Of a stretch of DNA of 64,000 nt, positions 1 to 10,899 are shown one piece after another. The stretch is from Baylisascaris procyonis. Its lineage: Eukaryota; Nematoda; Chromadorea; Rhabditida; Ascarididae. Numbering within the stretch: position 1 is the stretch's first letter; each line of letters opens with the position of its first letter. The translations under genes were made by a program, and so were the position numbers. The notes beneath the pieces were generated by a model. The model saw only the letters and a program-made list of their open reading frames with translations, did not search any database and was not told the origin of the DNA. The stretch is taken from positions 719,501-783,500 of the forward strand of contig JAZARR010000229.1 of assembly GCA_037389465.1 (NCBI GenBank). The letters are read 5' to 3'.

Positions 1-2948
1 TGTGGAAGAAAACAGTCATGGAAATTGTATGACATAATATGGTGTGGCCCTGATTGATATAGTGATTTATGAGAACGAAAACAGGTGGAGGTCATTTTAT
101 TGCACAAATTACGATTATCAAATTTCGTCGTTATAGGTTGCGAATATGCGAGATGAAGCGATCGATGAATGAGATAGGTATATATAAACGTTGGCACATG
201 CATAATTCAATTTTTGCACAAAGATGCTCAGGCTATTTTATTTTTATTGTTTAAACGTTTTGGGCACCTGTAACAAAAAATATAAAATCATACACTAATC
301 TTAATACTAATCAATCTTAACAAAAAATACGAATGGTAAATCATATGCAAGCATTAATCTTGTTTCTTTAACCATCTGCTATAAAACGCTGAACAATTCA
401 AGAGCTATTTTTCGATTGTGGTCATGTTCAATTCTGTTTATCAATTGCAGAATTGAGTTATCTACTCTGCATCGATGATTCAATTCACATCTAAAGTAGC
501 AACGACTAATCTCAGTTATGCAGCGTGGACAGTGCCTGAGAGAAATTAAAAATAGTTAGGCTGTTCAGAAGAAGCGGTCGCTCATGATATCTACATTATG
601 AGATGAGCAGCTCATGATTGAAGGTTATGGTGCAGATGATGTGGGAAGGAAAATAACCATCTTTTGCAGCAAGCGTGCTTTATAAATACGCGAAATTGCC
701 TCATCTGCTAAACGGAACAGCCAAGAATACAAGTAAATGTTTCCAACATGACAGATTCTGGGTGCTTGAATCTTGGAATGAACTCTCATTGAGAACAGTC
801 CGAGAAAGTACTGAGAACATGCAATGATGCGTTTTTACCGAGCTAAGCGGATTGCAAATAACATCCCGAAATCCGGATTTTCGCTTCTCGTTAAATATGC
901 TTGAAGCTATTAATCACTGTCACCGTGGATATTAAATTTAAAGACCAAGAGACTGATCGACTGTTCGGTGAAAGCAGTAGTAATGAGATGATAGCGTTGT
1001 ACTACATTTCTGCTTAAATACAGACATGGGAAAAGCTATGAAAGTGGAAGCCGAATGAGCTTAAAATCTTGTAGTCATAGCGTAATTCCCGAGGAAAACT
1101 GGAAAGATGTGGACTTCGACTTTCGTACCGGAATGTGAAAGTATAAGTACAACACTATAAATTTATTGCTTTCCTCAAAAGTGACGTCATTCTATGCTCT
1201 GTTCACTACTTCCCTCAAGACCCGCATCGAACACATCTGCTTGCGGTCGTGTCGACTGTTATCCTAAGAAGGTGTAAATGTCCAGGCTTGTGATTTGTTT
1301 CTGAGCATATAAGCCATCAAGAACTCCTCCTCAAATCGAAAAATTATAAAAGAGTGGAACCTCAGAAGTGTCGTCATTGTCGTTAGCAAAGCGATCGTCG
1401 TCGTCCTCCTCACTGCTCGATGCGCCGAGCATCTGAAATGCTAATTACTTATTTAATAATGCCGACCTTAGCATACATGCTTCACACCATTGCGACGGCT
1501 AGTAAAACAACGACAAAAAAAAAACGCACACATCACAGATACATCTGCCAAAGCGAAAATTGAAAACACGAAAGCTGCTCGCATTAAAGCACATGATCAT
1601 GTCAGAACATTAGTTGCTGAAGATAACTCTTGTGGTGTTGATATGAAAGCAAATGTTTAGTGGCTATTGCCAGATGCATAAATCTGGCTCGAAAAGTCAT
1701 GCTAATTCGTGAATAATGCAAACTACCTATATGCCATTAGGAGAATCTTTATTTGCTTGATGCCATCCCGACCCATCCCCTTCACACAAAACCATCTGTA
1801 AGGAATATATCCATCTGGATATCCAATGCTTCGTTCCATTTAATGCTCCACTTTCATTACAGATCGTTTGCTGGCCGTTCGTTTGGAAAATGAACTCAGG
1901 CACGGCAATAATTTATAATGGATAATTTTATACTACTTATTACTTCCAAGCTCTCTTTTGCTGTCCCTAAGCATTCACTCGCATTCCTTCCTGACTCTCT
2001 GAATCACAATCGCATTGCATGTTCTCCAAAGCCCTCTTGTCTATAGTTTCTAATCGCGAGATATAAGCAGCGTATCGTTTTGAAAATCGGGATCTATACT
2101 TTTAAATTGAGTTTCATGTGAGAATTAATTGCGTTGCCGCTAATGCCTGAGGTTGAGGAAAACAGAACTTCTAGTTGTGGAATTATACTTGTTATCGTTT
2201 TCTTAGAAAACGCGTTATTAGGCATTATGTTTTGCTCAATGCGCCTTTCCACTAGTGGCGACACCATTTCCGTGCACAAGTCTGTCCTGTGTGGGATCAC
2301 TACCTGTTTACTTCTCTACCTCTCCGTTAATTTCAACGTGCGTATATAGAAAGAAAGCACTTTCTAAAATGCCTCTCGCAAACGCGAGTTTGCAAAAACG
2401 GATCACATGCGTCCCAACAAATACTTATGCGAAGAAAAGAATTGGGGAACACATAAAACGAAAGGATGTGAAATGTCCCTGTGTGTCCCCCTTATTCAAA
2501 CAGGTGGTTTCGCAGGCTGTGAACAAAAAGACAACACATGCAGGAAAATGCCCTCATACTTAAACCGACCCAACTGTCTGTGCATGCGTTCTACAAGAAA
2601 TTCGCTTTCACATTATCCGATTGACGCAAAAGAAAATCTGAACACTGTGAAATCGATCGATTATTTTAGCAACTTCAAACGCTTAAAACTCGTTGTCAAG
2701 ATAACGGTTCGTTCTCGATTATTGCAAAGAATGTTATTCTACGACGCGTTATAAACACACCAAATTCCCAAAAGCACATAATAGCACAACAAACATTTCC
2801 ATATAAACTAACAAACGAATGTGAAGATGGATTTTTTTTGAGAGTAATTTTGGTGGCACTTCACATAATGTTTGATATAGTGGAGTTTTTGCAATAAGCA
2901 TTGGGTGAGACTCTGAACAATGAGCGACGGAAACGGCTCCTCCGACGG

Positions 2949-2949
<1 letters not shown>
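1..2949. other. No gene recognised
   Basis: AT-rich, stop-rich in most frames. Frames overlapping on both strands around 2100-2750 have no protein-like pattern or splice support. Confidence 0.5.

Positions 2950-3005
<56 letters not shown>
2950..3005. repeat. (TA)n microsatellite, left flank of the tRNA-like element
   Basis: Uninterrupted alternating A and T for about 56 bases, ending directly at the left arm of the inverted repeat. Confidence 0.95.
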
Positions 3006-3007
<2 letters not shown>

Positions 3008-3199
3008 GAGTGTTTTTGATGACCAGTGAAAACTTGTCCGCAGACGGGGACGAACCCGCGACCTCTCGCTTGCCGGGCGAGTGCTCTACCACTGAGCTAC
3101 CGCGGACGTTTTCACTAGTCATCAACCTCGTGTTATGAACTCCCGCGGGTTCGTCCCCGTCTGCGGACAAGTTTTCACTGGTCATCAAAAACACTCATT
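3005..3199. mobile_element. tRNA-bearing inverted-repeat element
   Basis: A perfect 56-bp inverted repeat (arms 3005-3060 and 3144-3199) encloses an 83-base centre. The left arm plus centre contains a tRNA-like sequence on the minus strand; the right arm repeats its 3' half and 3' flank in opposite orientation. A third, diverged copy of the flank (GTTTTCACTAGTCATCAA) is at 3108-3125, so the tRNA-like core is itself bracketed by a short inverted repeat. (TA)n tracts lie on both sides. This looks like a small non-autonomous foldback or SINE-like element, or local snap-back duplication of a tRNA copy. No protein is encoded. Confidence 0.6.
3037..3106 (-). tRNA. tRNA-like sequence, anticodon GGC (Ala), probably a pseudogene or tRNA-derived repeat
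   Basis: Seventy bases fold into a cloverleaf: acceptor TCCGCGG with CTGCGGA (one G-T), D arm GCTCAGTGGTAGAGC, anticodon stem CTCGC/GCGAG with loop CCGGCAA, T stem GCGGG/CCCGT with TTCG. Two defects stand out: C instead of U at position 33 and a T loop of six rather than seven bases. The B box is therefore imperfect. Nematodes normally read Ala codons with AGC, not GGC. The copy sits inside an inverted repeat, which also argues against a housekeeping tRNA. Confidence 0.5.
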
Positions 3200-3253
3200 A
3201 TCATCATTCTCAGTCTGAGCCGGACTTCAGTTGGCTCAAAACTCAAAAACATC

Positions 3254-3257
<4 letters not shown>

Positions 3258-3318
<61 letters not shown>
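3258..3318. repeat. (TA)n microsatellite, right flank of the tRNA-like element
   Basis: About 60 bases of alternating A and T, separated from the inverted-repeat element by about 58 bases of ordinary sequence. Confidence 0.95.
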
Positions 3319-3320
<2 letters not shown>

Positions 3321-4083
3321 ACAAGTAATAAGTTCAACGAACCGGAAACAAATAGCTTTATGCGAAAGGTGCACTCAGCACTATGATTGAATTCATCGAT
3401 CTACGAGTGGCTATTATATTGCGACTACACAAATATTGTTTCACCTAACGGTGCTTGTTCAATTTTCTGCATAAACCGGTAAAGGTAATTAACAGTTAAG
3501 TGAGTACATTTTTTAGAAATACGTCATGTTAAATACATCTAATCAAGCTATTCATTTGTTTTGCACATTTGGTTAGGCGCAGAATTCGCTAGAAAGCTTT
3601 ATAACAAAGATCTTTTCCCATGAGCGTTCGAAACCCCTGAAGGAACAACTCCTCAGCCACAAAATTTTTACGCTACATCTAAAATAATGACCCAAGGAAA
3701 CATTCTGTGAAAGAATATCTACAGCATTCAGAACCTCAAATTTCCTTCTTTGAAAGGCACAGCAGGAAGGCGCGATCTGCAATCAATAACTCAATCAGTA
3801 GCTAAAATGTTCTCGAAACGAAGATTTTAACAACACCTTTTACACATATGATTTTCTACTTAGTCAAGCGGCTAAAAGAAGTTGGACTAATGAAATTATT
3901 TTACTCTAGGCGGAAACGAAGGAAACGCACTGGCTGAGCTCGAAATATAAAGCGCTCAATAAAATACCTTAACACATGGGCGTTGTCGTGAGCATGCTAC
4001 ACAACGCAATAACAAAATAATTCGACGAACACATGGCTAACGTCATGTACTATTTGATCGCTCGAACAACGATGGTAAATCTC

Positions 4084-4160
4084 ATCTCACTACTGACGAA
4101 AACGTTGCCCGCCAATGGGGACGAAGTCATCGCGGAAAGAGTGCTCTATTCGGTAAGAGA
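4084..4160 (-). repeat. Decayed second copy of the tRNA-like element
   Basis: Aligned by eye with 3022-3093: GACGAAAACGTTGCCCGCCA matches the flank and 3' acceptor part, GGGGACGAA.TC matches the T arm, and AGAGTGCTCTA matches the D arm. About 10-15 bases of the anticodon arm are lost, so it cannot fold as a tRNA. A C-rich run (about 4170-4198) follows. Confidence 0.45.
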
Positions 4161-4469
4161 GAGCTCCTGGCTCCCTCCCCCCTCCCCCTCCGGCCCCTTT
4201 CATTTGCATGTGGAGTTATAATGATCATCAAGCAAAGAACTTCAAAATATTAGCGGACGGTTCTTTACTTCGAAGGCAAGTTAATGCCTGAGCACGTTTG
4301 CAGTTGGATTTCGATGTGAAAATATAGCCATATTTATAGACCAACATATTCCGGCTGAATAACAATTCGAAGACTGCTCCATACTCTAGGAATTCTGTCT
4401 GATAATTATCTACGACCAGCAAACTTATAACGTAATCAAGCTGCACCCATAAACAACACAGAAATGCAT

Positions 4470-4690
4470 AAACAAACACGCATACAAATACCCGGACGCA
4501 CACAAACGAACATACACAAACAATTACGCATACCCAGACATGAAGCCCGGACACAAACACACATATATATCTCACACATATACGCACTCATACAAATGTA
4601 TGGTTAGAGGCATGCGCGCAGACTGTAGATACAGCTACAAACACAGACATACACACACAAAAAGTGAATTGAAAACCCACACTTGTATAA
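4470..4690. repeat. CA/CACA-rich low-complexity tract
   Basis: Dispersed ACACA and CATACA units on the plus strand, not a perfect array. Reading frames here are Val/Cys-rich artefacts of the repeat. Confidence 0.6.
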
Positions 4691-5158
4691 GTGAATTGAA
4701 ATAGGAGTTCGTGCCGATCGCTTGTCTCTGTGGATTAGTGTAGAGGAGGACCCAGAGCGGGATTGTTTATACGTAGATAACGTTTGCATTCAGAATGGTT
4801 TCGATTTTTAGCGAGCACATGTCGATAAGTTTTTTTCCAAATGACGCATCACTTTTTGCCGAAAATGATTCCTGGAAAAGGGACCGTAAAATGCGTTGGA
4901 CAGATGCAGTCTCGTGGCGCAATTTCAATATGAAAAACTAACCAAATAAATTGTGAATGAGCGATTTTTTAATGCAAGATCGATTACTGCGAGGAGAAAA
5001 TTCAAGTTTTTCTAATATAATTATCTACATCGACAAAACTATATCAATAATCAGAAGAATTTCTTGAAAAGGATTTGAAAGGAATAGATATATTGAATCG
5101 AGCTCTGCACTAGATTCAGGAAAACATGCAGATGCACAGCGGTAGTTCTGCCATTGCT

Positions 5159-5937
5159 TCACTCTTCCAATAGATTCGCCTCTCCCTTTCCGTTGAATGC
5201 ATCTTGTACTAAACGTGGCGGAAATCCATTATAAGATCGTAAAGCTCCTTTTGGAATCCGACTGCTATGACGATTGCAAATATTTCTGTTGGAGCATCTT
5301 AGTGTCTTTAGCTCGGGTACTATGAATCTAGAATCCACCAGTGCATATCGTATGGGAATCGTTGCACCACAGGTGAAGGTTCTCGAGGAAAATCTGAATG
5401 TTTCCCGAGGAGTTTTAAGAGTTGAGTTATTGGACTCCCCGTTCAGAGCAGCGAACTGTGGTATCTCATTCTCTGGAGGGATTTGGGTCAGCGATACGGA
5501 GCAAGCAGTGCGGTATCTTCCATACTCCGCCTGGAAAAGGCAACCTAAGAAAAGTCGTGTTCCCACACCTCAAGCGGGATGTTCCCATCGGAAAGCCGCC
5601 TTTGTGCAGCTTAAGAATGACTGCTTTGTGGTACTGCTCGGCTTTTCTCATCCCGAAATTGCCCTTGCGGTCGTCGTTCCTCTCCCCTACCGAATGGTTT
5701 CTCAATGTCTTCTCCCTAACCAGGAGGATGAATCTTCGTTTTCCGTAATCAAGGTCACTGAGGGTGAACTGTTCTTTTCCGGAATCGTAATCTAGAATTC
5801 CATCAGTTGTGAGTTTCTTTTGGCCGACCTCAAGAACACCATCGCCAAAAGTGTCTACATTTAGCATCGTATGCCAAGTGCGAAGGAATAAAACAACCAT
5901 GATGAGATGCCTAATGATACATTTCGCTGCAAAATCA
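5159..5937 (-). CDS. Unrecognised coding-like region in two frames (two exons or frameshifted pseudogene)
   Basis: Read on the minus strand, an acceptor ending TTTTGCAG lies just upstream of about 5937. The first frame runs to 5466 with MVVLFLRTWHTMLNV, GVLEVGQKKLTTDGILDYDS, FTLSDLDYGKRRF and HKAVILKLHKGG. A second frame is open from about 5566 to the stop at 5159, with EYGRYRTACSVSLTQIP, FTCGATIPIRYALVDSRF and IPKGALRSYNGFPPRLVQ. Both use nematode-like codons (GGA, AAG, GAG). The frames join if a donor near 5690-5705 (GTTAGG or GTAGGG) is spliced to the TTTTCCAG acceptor near 5537; otherwise there is a frameshift. The family is not recognised. GKRR could be a processing site, but no peptide repeats follow. 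Confidence 0.4.
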
Positions 5938-5999
5938 ACCAACTGTAAAAATTGTTGGCAAAAAGTGGCTTTTGGCGTTCGGTTCAGAGTAAATTAAAG

Positions 6000-8900
6000 T
6001 AAGAAGGGATAAGTGAACGACGATGTAGTGGCTATATCAAATGAAAAGTGAATGGGAGCATAAAAATGGAAGAAACTTCTATGCAATTGAACTGATATGA
6101 AGCGTCAAAAATTTGGTAAAATACCTGGTAGCGGAAACTCCATCAAATTAGATGAGACAAATATCCAATAACGTTTTACTTGTAACTGATGATTATTTGG
6201 TGTTGTTCATGAAAGGATTTCGACACAACGATCCTATAACGACCGGAAAGTGGGAGAATAGTGCGTCTCGAGGCCCTATTCAATTGCGCACTTGTACCGT
6301 TTAATCAACAACAGAAAAAGCACTTTTATGTGTAAGAAAGGGCGGCAAATAAAACTTTGCCAAGATGTATTAGCCTAATGGGGCGTCTTCATGCTACGAA
6401 AAGTGAGCCAATGAGCAAAAGTTACGTGAAAAGATGATAAAACGGGGGATAGGAAGAATCGAAGAACTTTCGAGGTAAGTGATGGAGGGGAGAGGGAGGG
6501 GGTGGCAAAAAGTTGAATGAGTCATGTGAACGATGAAAGAAGAAAAATTAGGAGAATAAATGAAAGCCGAATTAAGCACAGACGCAGTATTGCCTAACTG
6601 TTAGGAATCAGTGTTAAGAGATAAAGAAGTTCGTTTAATTGAAGCGAATGTTTGAACTCAATGAAATGAACAATAGCGTGTGAGCTACAAAAATACCACA
6701 TAATTACCCCAGGATGTGATATTTTACAGTATAACGCCTAGATTAGAACACAAGATTCCGTCGCAGTAACTCTTGTGGCTCGCAGGATCATTGATCCTGA
6801 TAGATCGAACGCCACGTCATATGCACAAGCACAGGCGAAAGTTTGTAAAGAGGCATAAGAATTTTCGGGAAACATTTAATTTTTGGAGCTTAAGCGAGTT
6901 TTTTGCACAGTTATTTCTCCTGAAACATTCGGGTTTCGATTTAGAATCCAAACGGTTATCTCTAGCAATTTGCCTGTTCGAGGTTTTGAATTGCTCTTCT
7001 GAATTCTCGGCGATGAAGATAGCAATCAAAAAATTGATGTCACGCAAAAAGTAGCCATTAAAACGTCACTGGCTGGTGCATGAAAAAAGTTGATGGCGAT
7101 GAAATATTGGTGCATAAAAATTTCCAAAGAATGGAAGCAGCATCCGCATAACTGTGGACGAGATGGACACAAGCTTGAAACTAAAGAACGCGAAATCAGC
7201 ATAAACGAAACAAGCGCAATTAGAATAAAGCAACAAAACAACGTACGAAAGTCGAGAAGAGCATCGTATGCAAAGAGGGCGTTTCACAAACAAATGAATC
7301 GGCTAGAGAGTGTTAACTGCAAACTGGGCATGTATACCCAGGAAGGCGATTACCGAATTCATCAACAACTAACTGAATTTCGAGTGGGAAGCAGACCGCT
7401 GAACTGGTTGATTAAAGAGAAGCTTAAACTTTATTTATAGGTGGCAAATAGAGAGTCATTTCAACAGATCTGGAACAAGGAAGAATATGATGACTATGTT
7501 GGGGCAATTTTCGAACGAAGGAAACTATATAATGCCACTCATGTAGTGCTCTTATGGAATGCTGGTTAAAAAATGAATGCGAAGCAACGCAGTTTTCTTC
7601 TTGAAGGGAGAAAAGTGGTGTAGGAAATGTTCAGAGTGTTCGAAATGTTCATATATGAGTGGTATCCAAAAGGAAGAGCACGCAAGCCATGTTGATTATC
7701 GAGCATTCTGAATATAGGAAGATAAAGGCATAAGTGCAACTCATGCTGATACAACATGCACCTTAATAAATATATCTTGCAGCGATAATCAAAAATCCGG
7801 CGAAATAACGGATAATGCGTTTTCTTTCCAACGCAAGCAGTCGGATGCACAATTTTGCCAGGAGAAAATTCGTGGATGTGCTACGGGAAATGTGCTGTTT
7901 TCAAAAGATTTTTTAGTCTAAAAGATATGCACATGTCAAATACATATACGACAATAGTTCATTCGGAAAGCACTATAAGCTAATGAAACGATTGGAGCCT
8001 TCCTTCTTATTATTATGCGAATAAAGGGGTGGTTAATGATGGTTGTGCCGGGTTATTCATTGCTCGATCAAAATTTCCCAATGTTATATTTATGAAGCAG
8101 TGGGAAAGGATTTTGAGGACAATTTATCGACTTCAAATGCAATTGAAGTTTTCACGTTTGCCGGCTCACAAAACTGAAGCAAAAGCCAAGAGGTAATTTA
8201 TCGCATCAGAGAGAGTGTGCACTTCAGGCCAACTCTTAAAGAAGTATGAATAGTGCTAAAAGCGTTTATGTGCATCTACGTTAGTCCGTAACGATAAAAG
8301 TGGCTCTCGAAGCGTTCAGAAAACTTTTTTTCGAAGGCTGATGGTGATAAGTGCCTCAAATCCACTTTGTAATTTACTCAAAATTTTTTCTTCAGCTTTA
8401 AAGTTGCAAGTACACTTCTTAGTTGGATAAGAACTTTTTTTATAGAAAATAATGCGAATTTTTTGAAGAAGAAAACAAACTTATGGCACTTAGTTTGCCC
8501 CAATGGAACACCGCAGCCACCCTATTGCAACAAATATGATTTACGACACAAAATCCTGCCCCACCGTTCAAATAGTGATTTTTCCTTATTCGACTGCTCG
8601 AACGGCAATAAAAACCTGAGAACCAAAGACAGTTAGGAGTACCTAATTTTCACAATTGATAGATACGAAAACAATAGTTCTCTATTTCCTTTCCTGAGCA
8701 ATTCCTCCGTAGAAAGAGCGTTCACAAAATACAGGAATATAAACAAAACATGGAAGCGTTATAACGAAACAAGCAGTTAGCTACCTGGAGGTTCAGATTT
8801 AAGGAAGCCATCTAAATAATGAGCAATTCGGGCATTTCTCTCGGGATTGGAAGGAGGCCTCAATGATGGATGCAAGGCCTGCTAGAGCGCATGCTTGAAA

Positions 8901-10096
8901 CGTGCAACGATGCTGCTTATTGCTCGAAAAGCGAAATCGATAGCGCACAAACTGAACACTGCTGTTGAACTATTTCTTTCTTTCTGCCAAATGACTTAAC
9001 CTTAATTAGAAATGACATGTGATCTTGCCTGCTATATCACTCATTAGTCTCCTGTGGGAATCGACAGCTTTTTTTCGGAGAAGGGATCGACATCAAGCGA
9101 AAAATGGATGTGAAAGGAGCGACGACGGGATATAGGAGAGCAGTTGGGATGGATGGGGAGGCAAACACATAACCAAAACAAAGATGACGAATTGTCGTAA
9201 GAAGTTTCATAAAATTCTCTAGTGCACTGTGCCAGCATCGTTTCTCGTTCTCTCGATGCTCAGCTGTTTCATTAAAATGCGTTTTCTCATCGATAGATAA
9301 ACGAAGATAGCACCGGAATTCCTACTTAATCAATCATGGGGCCTTTCACTGTCGCCTTCTGATCTTAAATTCTACAGAAATCTAGAATGGATTCAGAGAT
9401 CATGAAGGGATTCGCCATGCCAAGAGCAATGAGAGTAAACCCCGATCATAGGAAGCAATCTTGTCCGGCGATTATGATGCATTAGGTGAATTTTTATTGG
9501 AAATTTAGAGTGATTCGATCATCTGAAGAAAAGAAAAGAGGGATTTCGCATGAAGAAAATACGAGCATTTTCGGCTAATCGCTTCTCTTCCACGAAGTAT
9601 CATTACCGAGTGAAATGATCGCATTCGAGCCACTCCTCTCATCACTTCATTCAAAAATTAGATTCTTGAGAGAGTTTTCTCCATTACTGCAGTCATTTTA
9701 TCAATATTTCATTGATCTTTTTTCTCAATGTTATCAATCTAAAAGAAGCATTTGATGAGAATTCAGCAATCAATATTCTTCATGAGCGCTATACATTCAT
9801 GAGTATTTCTCATCTGAAAATTTCAAACGTATTCATTGCATGCAATAGATTGCCCTCACCCACAAACCCTATAAAAGAAAAGAAAACGACAATGGTAAAA
9901 TATAAGGTTATGCTAAAAAGTGATCAGTAAGTACAACGGAGAAAATGATTTCCTCTGCAACGGAATTTTTAAAAGAAGAGTCGAAATGATGCGCTGCCAA
10001 ACCCAATTGAGGGATCGATGACAGTGCATCCTGGGAACAAAAATTTTGGCCGTGATCTTTCCTGCCATTAGCGCAGCTCTGGATATCAATCTTTAC
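6000..10096. other. No gene recognised
   Basis: Scattered short frames only. The longest plus-strand one (7090-7440) is Lys/Arg-rich and lacks a recognisable domain or convincing splice sites. Confidence 0.5.
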
Positions 10097-10248
10097 AGCA
10101 GCATATTCGGACTTCCATACTCTGAAAGCTTCAGTGGTAATTTCAACTCGCCAGTTGAGGACTTTTGGAACACTTCCTGTCAATTCCATCATTTTGTCGT
10201 CCCACGTATAATCGTTCACGCTAATGTCGAATAGAATTTTATAGATTA
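10097..10248 (-). CDS. Exon-like segment, faint similarity to a ligand-gated ion channel extracellular domain
   Basis: Bounded by a clear acceptor (TTTCGTTTCAG, AG at 10249-10250) and a GTAAAG donor (10091-10096); 152 bases give 50 codons after two leading bases. It reads IYKILFDISVNDYTWDD, then KMMELTG, then VEITTEAFRVWKSEYAA. The spacing WDDKMMEL ... RVWKSE loosely follows the W.D.RL.W ... iW.PD pattern of Cys-loop channels, but key residues differ. A possible signal-peptide start is at 10896 (MPSRKSES, then MLFLPLSVFA), same strand. Neither the family nor a full gene is established. Confidence 0.3.
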
Positions 10249-10899
10249 CTGAAACGAAATGTCACAGTTATTGGGTCATTAGCTCAGGAAAGCGCCCTAA
10301 GTCGCGTTTCACCCAAAGAAAGGAAGAGCAAAGTTCATAGCCCATTAAGAGACGAAATTTGTGACCACTTAAAATCCACCTCGCAAAACGCTATATAAAT
10401 TAAAACAAACTTGGGAATGGGGGAAAGTAATCAAAAATTTGTGATGAGGAATTACAAAAGGCAAGCAAAGAACACAAATTTGGATGATTCAATGCATGAA
10501 GCTTGCATTTTTAAAGTCTGGGCTTGGCCTCACAAAAGTCCACCAGAAATGCGAGGAAAATGATTCCCAATGAAACAGAAAGGTGGATACCGTTGAACAA
10601 AATTCCCTGATCTCAAAACATCTGACATAAGTCATCGTGGAAGGGAAAATTTAAGCCACGCAAAGGAAAAAAAATGAATTCTCTGGTGACCTGAAACAGA
10701 TAGGCAGCAATAGACTTTTTGGACCATAATGATTGCTAAAACATGAATAGGAAAAGCGCTCAACCGAGGCTAACATAGGTACGCGCTTTCTGCAAGCTCC
10801 CTGATCAGATTCAGTGACTGCAAAAACACTAAGAGGCAAGAACAGCATATAATGCGTTTGCAGTTTCACTTCACTCTCACTTTTGCGAGACGGCATCGG

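Noticed and set aside
2808..3194. Minus-strand open frame of 128 codons
   Set aside because: It runs through the (TA)n array as Tyr-Ile repeats and through the tRNA-like sequence; this is a known type of false ORF.
2950..3318. CRISPR or satellite array
   Set aside because: There is one inverted repeat and two microsatellites, not regular direct repeats with spacers; the genome is eukaryotic.
4228..4587. Val/Cys-rich minus-strand frame of 119 codons
   Set aside because: It is produced by the CA-rich tract, with no domain or splice support.
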